From assembly GCF_045062605.1 (NCBI RefSeq), contig NZ_JBJGDW010000013.1:1-64000 (forward strand): a stretch of 64,000 bases of DNA. Direction: 5' to 3'. The stretch comes from Deinococcus sp045062605. GTDB lineage: Bacteria > Deinococcota > Deinococci > Deinococcales > Deinococcaceae. The translations under genes and the position numbers were made by a program. This document shows positions 20,729 to 30,783 of the stretch, in pieces (the first letter of the stretch is position 1; every line of letters begins with the position of its first letter). The notes under the pieces were generated by a model. That model was given only the letters and a program-made list of their open reading frames with translations, made no database searches and was not told the DNA's origin.

Positions 20729-21976
20729 CTACTCCTCTACCGCCCGCGCTCCAATCCGCCCGCCAATATCCCGCCGCATCTGCGCCCCCGCAAAGTCCAC
20801 TTGGTCTGCCAGCGCGTAGGCCCGCGCCAGGGCAGTGTTCAATGTCGGGGCGACGGCAGTGACGGCCAGCACGCGCCCACCGTTGCTCTGCAATTCGCCG
20901 TCTTCCATACGTGTTCCGGCGTGGAAGATGATCTCGCCGTCTCCCCCGTCCGGCAGGCCCAGCGGCACACCGCGCACCGGATCGCCGGGATAACCAGGGG
21001 CGGCGAGAATGATGACCGCACTGGCCTCGTCGCTGAATTGGACGGTCTGCGGGTCCAGTTTCCCGTTCGCCGCATCCAGACAGTGCTGAGCGAGGTCACT
21101 TTGCAGCAGGGGCAGCACCGCCTCGGCCTCGGGGTCACCGAAGCGGGCGTTGAATTCCACCACCTTCGGGCCGTCGGGCGTGAGCATCAGCCCGGCGTAC
21201 AGCACACCCTGGAACGGCATTCCCTCGGCGCGCATTCCGGCCAGGGTGGGGGCGATGATACGCGTCTTGATGACCTCCAGATCAGCGTCTGAGAGCGGAA
21301 AGGGGCAGATGACGCCCATGCCGCCGGTCATCGGCCCGGTGTCGCCCGCGTAAATGGTCTTGTGGTCCTGGCTGGGTGGCGTCAGGGCAAAGTGTTCGCC
21401 ATCGGTCAGGGCCAGCACCGAGACTTCCTGCCCGGTCATGAAATCCTCAATGACAGCGCAGGCGTCCGGGGCGCTGAAAATGTCGCGCAGGGCTGCCTCA
21501 GCATCCGCCTGAGAATGGGCAATCGTGACGCCCTTGCCGGCCCGCAACGCCGCGTCCTTGATGACGGTGGGCATGGACTGACTGCCCAGATGCGCCAGCG
21601 CCCCCTCCAGATCAGTAAAAGTGGCGTGCTGGGCGGTGGGAATCCCATGCCTGAGCATGAACGCCTTGCTCCAGCCCTTGTCCCCTTCCAGACGGCTGGC
21701 CGCCTGCGTGGGGCCAAAGGCCGGAACGCCGCGCGCCGTACAGGCATCCACCACCCCCGCTGCCAGATACGCCTCGGGGCCGACGATCACCACGTCAGCG
21801 GACTCGCGCACGGCCAGCTTGGCCATCGAATCGGCGTCTTGGGGGCTGTCCAGAATGCGGGCCAGCTCTGCAATACCGGGGTTGCCCGGTGTACACAGCA
21901 CCGTATGCCCCTGCCGCACGCAGGTATGGACGATGGCATGTTCGCGCCCACCGCCGCCAATCACCAAGACTCTCAC
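20729..21976 (-). CDS. purD: Phosphoribosylamine--glycine ligase
   Basis: PurD catalyses the second step of purine synthesis, making glycinamide ribonucleotide with ATP. At 415 residues it has the usual length, and begins VRVLVIGGGGREHAIV. The ATP-grasp core is seen in PTVIKDAALRAGKGVTIA, and the family segments DTGPMTGGMGVICP and KVVEFNARFGDPEAE are intact. The GTG start (21976) overlaps the TGA of the upstream metallo-beta-lactamase-fold gene as GTGA, so purD is translationally coupled to it. Confidence 0.97.
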   Translation of the reverse strand: MRVLVIGGGGREHAIVHTCVRQGHTVLCTPGNPGIAELARILDSPQDADSMAKLAVRESADVVIVGPEAYLAAGVVDACTARGVPAFGPTQAASRLEGDKGWSKAFMLRHGIPTAQHATFTDLEGALAHLGSQSMPTVIKDAALRAGKGVTIAHSQADAEAALRDIFSAPDACAVIEDFMTGQEVSVLALTDGEHFALTPPSQDHKTIYAGDTGPMTGGMGVICPFPLSDADLEVIKTRIIAPTLAGMRAEGMPFQGVLYAGLMLTPDGPKVVEFNARFGDPEAEAVLPLLQSDLAQHCLDAANGKLDPQTVQFSDEASAVIILAAPGYPGDPVRGVPLGLPDGGDGEIIFHAGTRMEDGELQSNGGRVLAVTAVAPTLNTALARAYALADQVDFAGAQMRRDIGGRIGARAVEE

Positions 21977-22875
21977 GGGTTGCGAACCGCTTTTTTCTGC
22001 CAGTAACGCATCAGCCCCTGCACGCTCATCCACGGCGGGCAGGCAAAGTCGTAGCGGGCGGGCAGGTCCTCGCCCTCGGCCAGCAGTTCCTGCATCAGCA
22101 CTTTCGTATAAACCTCGGAAATGGCTTCAAACTCCTGCCCAGTTTCCATTCCAGCGCGAATGCGCCCCGCGTCCAGCTCCATCTTGTCCAGCAGGCCGTC
22201 CCAGTGGGTGTCCTCGTGGGCATAGCTGCCGAAATGGGCCAGATGCAGGGTCTGGGCGTCCCGCTGACGCAACGTGGCAACGCTGTCCCGCCAGACCTCC
22301 AGATTGATGTCCGGCGGCGGCGTGGGCGCACGCGCGGTCTGGTGGGTGTCCAGCCGCACGCCGCCGACATCCCCGACAAAGAGATCGGGGCCGACGTGGT
22401 AAGCCAGATGGTGAACCGCGTGGCCGGGGGTGTACAGGGCGTCCACACTGACGTTGCCGATCTGGAGCGTCTCGCCGCCCGCCAGCACGGTCATTTTCTC
22501 GGCGGGGATGGGCAGCATCTCGCCCCACAGGCGGTCCATCGCGTCGCCGTAGATCTGGGTGGCACTGGCCACCAGCCGTTCCGGGCTTGCCAGATGCTTT
22601 GCGCCGCGCTCGTGGACGTACACGCGGGCTTCCGGCACCCGCGAGAGTATCGTTCCGGCGGCCCCGGCGTGGTCAAAGTGAATGTGCGTCAGCAGCAGAT
22701 GGCGCACATCGTCCAGCCCGGCTCCCAGCGCCTCCAGCCCGGCACTCAGCGCGGGCAATGTACTAGTGGGTCCGGTGTCCACCACGGCCAGCCCATCCCC
22801 GGTGTCCAAAATGTATGTAGCGATCACGCCGGGAGTGTCCTGAAAGTTCAGATCAACCAGATTCACGCCGTTCAT
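21973..22875 (-). CDS. Metallo-beta-lactamase-fold hydrolase
   Basis: A 300-residue member of the MBL superfamily, probably a glyoxalase-II-like or lactonase-like zinc hydrolase. The zinc motif is LLLTHIHFDHAGAAG near residue 58, a further ligand is in YTPGHAVHHLAY, the bridging Asp is in LFVGDVGGV, and LHLAHFG may give the last His. It sits in a coupled string: a 57-residue membrane protein (ATGA overlap), this gene, then purD (GTGA overlap). The substrate is unknown, and the link with purine synthesis is by position only. Confidence 0.88.
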   Translation of the reverse strand: MNGVNLVDLNFQDTPGVIATYILDTGDGLAVVDTGPTSTLPALSAGLEALGAGLDDVRHLLLTHIHFDHAGAAGTILSRVPEARVYVHERGAKHLASPERLVASATQIYGDAMDRLWGEMLPIPAEKMTVLAGGETLQIGNVSVDALYTPGHAVHHLAYHVGPDLFVGDVGGVRLDTHQTARAPTPPPDINLEVWRDSVATLRQRDAQTLHLAHFGSYAHEDTHWDGLLDKMELDAGRIRAGMETGQEFEAISEVYTKVLMQELLAEGEDLPARYDFACPPWMSVQGLMRYWQKKAVRNP

Positions 22876-23045
22876 GCTGCGCCCGAGACGCGCGCCACGG
22901 CCAGCAGGGCGGCGGCGGCGAACTGCACGAGGGCCACGGTCCGCAGCGCCCCCGCGTTCGGCGCACCCTTGAGCGGTCCCATGCTGAGCATCAGGATAAA
23001 TGTCGCGCTGAGCAGGATGAACCCGCAGAAAAGCCAGAGAGCCAT
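22872..23045 (-). CDS. 57-residue membrane protein coupled to the MBL hydrolase
   Basis: This short gene encodes MALWLFCGFILLSATFIL followed by a loop (GPLKGAPNAGALRT) and a second hydrophobic helix ending AAALLAVARVSGAA. It has two membrane segments. The TGA stop overlaps the ATG of the next gene as ATGA. A TATCCT -10 box exactly 7 nt before the ATG supports expression as a leaderless first gene. I do not recognise a family. Confidence 0.75.
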   Translation of the reverse strand: MALWLFCGFILLSATFILMLSMGPLKGAPNAGALRTVALVQFAAAALLAVARVSGAA

Positions 23046-23052
23046 GCCTAAC

Positions 23053-23058
23053 AGGATA
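23053..23058 (-). promoter_or_regulatory. -10 box for the 57-residue gene, MBL and purD string
   Basis: TATCCT on the minus strand, 7 nt before the ATG at 23045; likely the promoter of a leaderless operon reaching purD. Confidence 0.5.
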
Positions 23059-23109
23059 CGGGGTGGACGGTGCAGGAGGAACAGACGACGGTGAACAGCT
23101 GGCCTGCGC

Positions 23110-23457
23110 CTACCTTTCGCGCATGGTCAGTGCGATCAGGGCGTCCCAGTCGTCGGGCTGCTGCGTGTCGTCCAGCGCGGCGCGGTTGCGGCCTGTGAAG
23201 CCGCACTTCGCGCACTGATGAACGATAATCCAGCCCTTCTTGCCGCTCTGCTCCGCGCCCACCGGCACCAGTGAGCCGTAGCAGGTGCTGGCGCGGTCAC
23301 CGGGCAGTACGTCCACATGCAGGCTGTACAAGCAGGCGGGGCAGTGGTTACGGACGCTGCCGTTGGTCAGGGGCAGAACCTCTACGCCGCAATGCTGGCA
23401 GAGAAAAGCGTTGTTGGTGCCCTGCACGGTGAAGCGGCGGCTCAGACCTTCGGTCAC
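23110..23457 (-). CDS. RNHCP-domain zinc-binding protein
   Basis: A 115-residue protein of the RNHCP family, named after the motif seen here as VRNHCPACLYSLHVD. It carries cysteine pairs CQHC, CPAC and CAKC that likely bind zinc, in the order expected for the family. The biochemical role of the family is not established. The GTG start overlaps the stop of the upstream membrane protein gene (GTGA), so the two are co-translated. Confidence 0.88.
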   Translation of the reverse strand: MTEGLSRRFTVQGTNNAFLCQHCGVEVLPLTNGSVRNHCPACLYSLHVDVLPGDRASTCYGSLVPVGAEQSGKKGWIIVHQCAKCGFTGRNRAALDDTQQPDDWDALIALTMRER

Positions 23458-23879
23458 GACTTGCGCCTCAATTGCCGCCCACGCTGCGCCCAGCGGGAAT
23501 CCAGAAAAGCGCGGATCACGGCGGTGCCCACCAGCGCCGTGCCCAGCAACAGGAAGGCCAGCCCCGCGCCGCTGACGATCCAGCCCTGCCACGCTACGGA
23601 CCCGGCCAGCATCCCCACCACAAAAATCACCAGACCCGCCACCATGCAAAACCCCACGGTCAGCCGCCAGGCCCACACGCTGCCGCGCCAGACGTTATAA
23701 AGCAGCACGGCGGTGGCCACGGCGTACAGCAGATCGCGCACCCAGCCTTCCGTCTGCCCCTGAACCAGCCCGGCCACGAAGGGGGTCACGGACACCATGA
23801 AAATGCCGACCAGGACCGCCAGCGTGGGCGTGCGCCCGGCTTCGGCCTGCCGGGGATCAAAGGGAGAAGAGGCAGCCAT
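23454..23879 (-). CDS. Four-segment membrane protein
   Basis: A 141-residue protein with four hydrophobic helices (near residues 19-40, 50-65, 69-90, 97-120) and a basic C-terminal tail (RWAQRGRQLRRKS). No family recognised. It is followed by the RNHCP protein with a 4-nt overlap, so the two probably act or are expressed together. Confidence 0.75.
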   Translation of the reverse strand: MAASSPFDPRQAEAGRTPTLAVLVGIFMVSVTPFVAGLVQGQTEGWVRDLLYAVATAVLLYNVWRGSVWAWRLTVGFCMVAGLVIFVVGMLAGSVAWQGWIVSGAGLAFLLLGTALVGTAVIRAFLDSRWAQRGRQLRRKS

Positions 23880-24045
23880 CAGACCCCTATTTCAACACGT
23901 CCGGGGCGGGACAATTGGAGCGAGTCTTGCGCCAGATGAAGCGGCATGTCCCTTCCAATGCCTGAAAGGCTTGAAGAGCAGGCCACAGGCCAGACGTGTT
24001 TGCCGCAGATCGTTCCCTGGCACCCCAATCTAAACCCTCAATAAA

Positions 24046-24066
24046 CTTGACATGACCGCACTCAAG
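24046..24066 (+). promoter_or_regulatory. HAIR-like operator (HspR) overlapping the clpB promoter
   Basis: CTTGACA-N7-ACTCAAG matches the HspR-associated inverted repeat CTTGAGT-N7-ACTCAAG at 12 of 14 positions, with the right half perfect and the correct 7-nt spacer. The flanks extend the palindrome (AAACTTGA and TCAAGTTT). The left half contains TTGACA (24047-24052), which is also a consensus -35; CAGAAT follows 17 nt later as -10. A repressor bound here would block clpB, as known for HspR. Confidence 0.8.
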
Positions 24067-24137
24067 TTTCAGAATAGGGACAGATTGAATGTCCTGTCCT
24101 ACTTCTATTCCACTGCCTATTCCCTGGAGGTTACCGC

Positions 24138-26696
<2,559 letters not shown>

Positions 26697-26746
26697 GCGC
26701 ATCCGGTCTTGGACGATAGGGCATCAGGCCATTCCTGAAATCGAGA

Positions 26747-26783
26747 AGCCGCACTGGAGGACATCCCCCCAGGCGGCTTTTTG
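26747..26783 (+). terminator. Terminator after clpB
   Basis: AGCCGC-A-CTGG pairs with CCAG-GCGGCT, followed by TTTTTG, about 50 nt beyond the clpB stop codon. Confidence 0.85.
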
Positions 26784-26796
26784 CTGTCTCTCCAGC

Positions 26797-27000
26797 TCAC
26801 AGCAAACTGATGTCCAGCCGCTTTTCCAGCACCTGCCGGGCCAGTTGATGCAGGCTGCGCGGATCGTATTCGCCCAGCTCCAGCTTTTGCAGCAGCGCCA
26901 CCGACAGCCCGGCCTCACGCGCCAGCTCTTCCTGCGAGAAGCCCAGAAGTTGCCGCCGAACGCGAACCACCAGTGCGCCGGGAAAAGGGGGCGAGGTCAT
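26797..27000 (-). CDS. Small XRE-type helix-turn-helix protein
   Basis: A 67-residue protein consisting of one HTH domain: RQLLGFSQEELAREAGLSVA is the classic helix 2-turn-helix 3 and KLELGEYDPRS the following loop. Likely a DNA-binding regulator. It is convergent with clpB and divergent from pyrE, so pyrE is a possible target, by position only. The family normally binds as a dimer and this version has no effector domain. Confidence 0.8.
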   Translation of the reverse strand: MTSPPFPGALVVRVRRQLLGFSQEELAREAGLSVALLQKLELGEYDPRSLHQLARQVLEKRLDISLL

Positions 27001-27044
27001 ACGCCATGATGCGCCGTCGCGGCCAGGAATGCGATACTCCCCGC

Positions 27045-27614
27045 ATGGACGTTCTCGCGCTGTACCGACAGGCCGGGGCCTACCACGAGGGGCATTTTCT
27101 CCTTGCCAGTGGCCGCCACAGCCCCAAATTCCTGCAAAGCACCACCGTGCTGCAATACCCGCACCTGACCGGGCAGATCGCCGCCGCGCTGGCCGAAAAG
27201 CTGACCGAGGCGGGCCTTCAGGCTGGCCTGATCATCGGCCCGGCGATGGGCGGCGTGGTGCTGGCCTATGAGGTGGCCCGGCATTACGGCGGAGAGGACG
27301 TGCGCGCCATCTTTGCCGAGAAGGACGGGAAAGGCGGCATGAAAATCCGGGAGGCGTTCACGCTTGCGCCGGGCGAGCCGTTTATCGCCGTGGAAGACGT
27401 GCTGACCACCGGGGGCAGCGTGCTGAAAGCCGTACGCGCCGCCGAGGCAGCCGGAGGCAGATGCGCCGCGATTGCCTGCATCGTGGACCGCCGCGCCGTC
27501 GAAGGACCATTGGAAGGCTATCCGCTGGTCTCGCTGACCCGTCTGGTGTTCGACACCTACCCGCCGGATGACGTGCCGGAATGGCTGGCAAAGCTTCCGT
27601 TGCAGGAAATCTAG
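27045..27614 (+). CDS. pyrE: Orotate phosphoribosyltransferase
   Basis: PyrE joins orotate to PRPP to make OMP in pyrimidine synthesis. The 189-residue protein begins MDVLALYRQAGAYHEGHF, has HSPKFLQSTTVLQYP, GPAMGGVVLAYEVARHYG, and the PRPP-binding loop VEDVLTTGGSVLKAV near residues 113-127. GATACT lies 6 nt before the chosen ATG, which fits a leaderless start. Its stop overlaps by 4 nt the stop of the convergent downstream gene. Confidence 0.96.
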   Translation: MDVLALYRQAGAYHEGHFLLASGRHSPKFLQSTTVLQYPHLTGQIAAALAEKLTEAGLQAGLIIGPAMGGVVLAYEVARHYGGEDVRAIFAEKDGKGGMKIREAFTLAPGEPFIAVEDVLTTGGSVLKAVRAAEAAGGRCAAIACIVDRRAVEGPLEGYPLVSLTRLVFDTYPPDDVPEWLAKLPLQEI

Positions 27615-28177
27615 CGATCCAAGTCGATCTGGACGCCGTCCGCCGTCTCATAACGCACGACGCCCAGGCCCGGCACAAAATACGTGGTCTGGGCGCTGAT
27701 CTGCCCCCCCGCGTTGGTGTCAGTGCGGATACTGAACGCGTTGTACTTGCGGCCCGCGCCGTTGATGGCCGCTATCCCCGTGACGGTGCTGACGGACTTC
27801 AGCGTGCCCTTGCCGCTGGACCAGCGCTGGCCCGGCGTCAGCGGCGCGGGCGGATAAACATTGAGCGGCGCGGCGTACCAGCCCAGCCGTCCACCCGCGT
27901 TCACGCCACGCAGCCACACGCTGCCGTCCGGGCGGTATTCCAGCAGGTCCTGGGTGAAGGTCTTGCCCCCAAATTGATGGCTGACCGGCACCACCCGCAC
28001 GCCCCGGTAGGTCACGGCTGGCCCCACCACCTGCGTCTCGCCGTTGCTGTAGGTCCAGTGGGTGCTGGGCTTACTGGGGTAGTAATCGGGATAAGCCCTG
28101 GCCTGCGCGGCGGCCCAGGCCAGCATGCCCAGCAGCGCGGCGGGCAGAAGGCGGAAGGCGAGGTCTCTGGCAGGCAT
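27611..28177 (-). CDS. Secreted protein of unknown function
   Basis: A 188-residue protein with a signal peptide (MPARDLAFRLLPAALLGML, cleavage probably after AQARA). The mature part looks like a beta-rich domain: THWTYSNGETQVVG, TPGQRWSSGKG and YFVPGLGVVRYETADG resemble the repeated strands of secreted proteins that report on lipoprotein-like folds. No catalytic motif is visible. TAAGCT lies 9 nt before the ATG. It converges on pyrE with a 4-nt overlap. Confidence 0.75.
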   Translation of the reverse strand: MPARDLAFRLLPAALLGMLAWAAAQARAYPDYYPSKPSTHWTYSNGETQVVGPAVTYRGVRVVPVSHQFGGKTFTQDLLEYRPDGSVWLRGVNAGGRLGWYAAPLNVYPPAPLTPGQRWSSGKGTLKSVSTVTGIAAINGAGRKYNAFSIRTDTNAGGQISAQTTYFVPGLGVVRYETADGVQIDLDR

Positions 28178-28247
28178 CTGAGGGTCAGCTTAGAGCGCGG
28201 ACCTTGACGGTGTTCTGACGTGGGCACAGCGCTCTGCCTCCAAAGCG

Positions 28248-29039
28248 CTATTCCTGATCCAGTCCCAGTTCGGTGCTGCGGCGGGTGGCCTCGATCACCG
28301 CCTGCATCAAGCCGCCGCGCACGCCCGCCGCTTCCAGGGCGGCCAGTCCGGCAATGGTGGTGCCGCCGGGCGAGGCCACCTCGTCCTTGAGCATGCCGGG
28401 GTGGGCGCGGCGTTGCAGCAGTTCGCCGCTGGCCACCAGCAGTTTGGCCGCCAGTTCGTTGGCCAGCACGCGCGGCAGGCCCATGCGGACACCGCCGTCG
28501 GCCAGCGCCTCGGCCACCACGGCGGCGTAGGCGGGGCCAGAGGCGCTCATGCCGGTAAAGGCATTGAACAGGTGTTCGGGCAGATCATAGGCGTCGCCCA
28601 CCGCCCCGAACAAGTGGTGCGCGAAGGCCAGATCGCCCGCGTCGGCGGCCTCCTGCGGCCCGGTGATGGCGGTCTGCGACAGCCCGATGGTGGCCGCCAG
28701 ATTGGGCATCACGCGCACCACCCGCTGCGTGCCCAGCCGCCGCGCCAGCGACGCCACGCTGACCCCCGCCATCGTGCTGATATACCCGGCGTTCTCCTGC
28801 GCCAGCCACTCGCTGGTTTCGGGAAAGACGCGCGGTTGCAGGCTGACCAGAATGCGCTGGGCGTCCCGCAGGTCCGCGTGTTCGATCACCCGCGCCCCAG
28901 TCCGCGCGGCGATCTCCTGCACCCGCGCCGTGTTGGCATCGATCAGGCCGATCTGCGTGGGCGCGATCCCGCCGCGCGAGGTCACACCTTCAAGCAGGGC
29001 CAGCCCCAGTTTTCCGACGCCGACGATGGCAAGTTCCAT
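28248..29039 (-). CDS. proC: Pyrroline-5-carboxylate reductase
   Basis: ProC makes proline from pyrroline-5-carboxylate with NAD(P)H. The 263-residue protein begins with a Rossmann loop, IVGVGKLGLALLEG, and keeps VRVMPNLAATIGLSQTAI and the ProC signature SGPAYAAVVAEALADGGVRMG with DEVASPGGTTIAGL close to the end. TATACT stands exactly 7 nt before the ATG, one of the best leaderless signals in the window. Confidence 0.95.
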   Translation of the reverse strand: MELAIVGVGKLGLALLEGVTSRGGIAPTQIGLIDANTARVQEIAARTGARVIEHADLRDAQRILVSLQPRVFPETSEWLAQENAGYISTMAGVSVASLARRLGTQRVVRVMPNLAATIGLSQTAITGPQEAADAGDLAFAHHLFGAVGDAYDLPEHLFNAFTGMSASGPAYAAVVAEALADGGVRMGLPRVLANELAAKLLVASGELLQRRAHPGMLKDEVASPGGTTIAGLAALEAAGVRGGLMQAVIEATRRSTELGLDQE

Positions 29040-29046
29040 GCGCGGC

Positions 29047-29052
29047 AGTATA
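29047..29052 (-). promoter_or_regulatory. -10 box for leaderless proC
   Basis: TATACT on the minus strand, 7 nt before the proC ATG at 29039. Confidence 0.65.
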
Positions 29053-29230
29053 GGGGGGAGGTGCTGGGGCGCGGTTCAAGCGTCTAACCACTGGAAGTCT
29101 GAATGGATGAAGGCCGCGCGGCAGTTGGATGCTGAGGCGCTGTTCTCTCTTCTCCCCTCCTGGCAAGGCTGGCCGCACAAGGCGGACGGCAGGACCGTCC
29201 CCGTTTTCAGCATGAAGACCTTCAGACCTT

Positions 29231-29236
29231 TAGACT
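29231..29236 (+). promoter_or_regulatory. -10 box for leaderless prmA-rsmE
   Basis: TAGACT, 7 nt before the prmA ATG at 29244. The preceding intergenic stretch (29053-29230) shows no gene. Confidence 0.6.
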
Positions 29237-29243
29237 CCTGCCC

Positions 29244-30047
29244 ATGCTGGTCTACCACCTGCCCGGAACTTTTGAAACGCGCGAGGCGCACCTGGATCTG
29301 CTGTGGGAGGCAGGCGCGACGGGTCTGGAAGAGCGCGCCGGGCTGATCCGCGCCTACTTCGACGCCCGCACAGACTTAGACGCCGAGATCGCGGACGGCG
29401 AGTGGCGAGACGAGGCGGATCAGGACTGGCAGGCGCAGTTCAAGGCCACGCTGAAACCCGTGCGCGCGGGCCGCGTGACCATCGTGCCGCCGTGGCTGCG
29501 GGATGAGGTGGAGGCCGGGCAGACGGCGCTGATCATCGAGCCGGGCATGGCCTTCGGGACCGGGCACCACGCCACGACGCGCATGGCGGTGGAGGCGCTG
29601 TCCGCTCTGGATTTGATGGGCAGGCGCGTGCTGGACGTGGGCACGGGCAGCGGCGTGCTGGCGATTGCGGCGGCACTGCTGGGCGCGGACCACGCCACCG
29701 GGCTGGACATCGATCCGCTGACCATTCCCATCGCCATCGAGAACGCAGAGATCAACGGGGTGCCGCCGGGCCGTGTGGTCTTCGCAGAGGGCAGTCTGGG
29801 CCTGGGCGACGAATCCGACGAGACTTTCGATGTGCTGGTGGCCAACCTCTACGCCGAGTTGCACGATCTGCTGGCAGGTGAATATGCCGCCGCGCTACGC
29901 CCCGGTTCCCCGCTGATCCTGACGGGCATCCTGACAGGCAAACTGGACCTCGTGCGCGCCGCGCTGGACCGCGAGGGCTTCGGCGGCGTCACCGTGCGCG
30001 AGGACGGCGAGTGGGTGCTGGTCACGGCCACTTCACCCCAGGCATGA
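29244..30047 (+). CDS. prmA: Ribosomal protein L11 methyltransferase
   Basis: PrmA methylates ribosomal protein L11 with S-adenosylmethionine. The protein of 267 residues has the substrate-recognition N-domain (YHLPGTFETREAHLD and following) and a class I methyltransferase domain with EPGMAFGTGHHATTRM, the SAM loop VLDVGTGSGVLAIA and VLVANLYAELHD. It is followed by rsmE with an ATGA overlap, a pair seen in many bacteria; both modify the ribosome. Confidence 0.94.
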   Translation: MLVYHLPGTFETREAHLDLLWEAGATGLEERAGLIRAYFDARTDLDAEIADGEWRDEADQDWQAQFKATLKPVRAGRVTIVPPWLRDEVEAGQTALIIEPGMAFGTGHHATTRMAVEALSALDLMGRRVLDVGTGSGVLAIAAALLGADHATGLDIDPLTIPIAIENAEINGVPPGRVVFAEGSLGLGDESDETFDVLVANLYAELHDLLAGEYAAALRPGSPLILTGILTGKLDLVRAALDREGFGGVTVREDGEWVLVTATSPQA

Positions 30048-30736
30048 CCGACACGCGCATCCGTGTACAGGAACTGACCCCGCAGATGACGCTGGGACCG
30101 CGCGAGGCCCGCCACCTCCACGTCCTGCGGCTGAAGGTGGGTGACGTGCTGCGCGTGTTCGACGGCCAGGGTGCGGAGGCTGGGGCCGAGATCATGGAAC
30201 TGGAAGCGGGCCATGCCGTGCTGATCCTGGGTGCAGCGGTCAGTGGCGCGGCGGAAACCCCGTTTCCCCTGACGCTGGCGGTGGCGCTCCTGAAGGGCGA
30301 CAAGCTCTCGGACGTGGTGCGCGCCGCCACCGAACTGGGCGTGGCACGGGTGCAACTGCTGGTCACGGCCCGCGCCGACGCCCGCGAGATCGGCGCGCAG
30401 AAGCTGCTGCGGCTGGGGCGGGTGGCCGAGGAAGCCAGCAAGCAGTCGCGCCGCGCGGTGGTGCCCGAAGTCCTCGCACCCATCGCGCTGGCGGATTTTC
30501 GCTGGGACGGTCAGCTTTTCGTGGCCCAGCCGGGTTCGGCCAGACGGATCATGAATCTGCTGGACTGGGCCGCGCCCGTGACCGTCCTGACTGGCCCGGA
30601 AGGTGGCCTGACCGACACCGAGGTGGCTGGACTCATTGAGCGCGGCGCGCACGCCGTCACGCTGGGGCCGCGCATCCTGCGGGCAGAGACGGCCCCGGTG
30701 GCCCTGCTGGGCGCGATTGCGGCGGCAGGCGAATAA
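30044..30736 (+). CDS. rsmE: 16S rRNA m3U1498 methyltransferase
   Basis: RsmE methylates U1498 of 16S rRNA. At 230 residues it shows the PUA-like N-domain (LGPREARHLHVLRLKVGD) and the SPOUT knot with VTVLTGPEGGLTDTEV and LGPRILRAETAPVALL, the SAM-binding end. The start ATG (30044) overlaps the TGA of prmA. An N-terminal extension back to 30011 is open but would lie inside prmA and lacks the family start. Confidence 0.94.
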   Translation: MTDTRIRVQELTPQMTLGPREARHLHVLRLKVGDVLRVFDGQGAEAGAEIMELEAGHAVLILGAAVSGAAETPFPLTLAVALLKGDKLSDVVRAATELGVARVQLLVTARADAREIGAQKLLRLGRVAEEASKQSRRAVVPEVLAPIALADFRWDGQLFVAQPGSARRIMNLLDWAAPVTVLTGPEGGLTDTEVAGLIERGAHAVTLGPRILRAETAPVALLGAIAAAGE

Positions 30737-30783
30737 GTTTTAGATCAACAGGCCGAGAAGTCTCGGACGCGCAATCCGCACTG

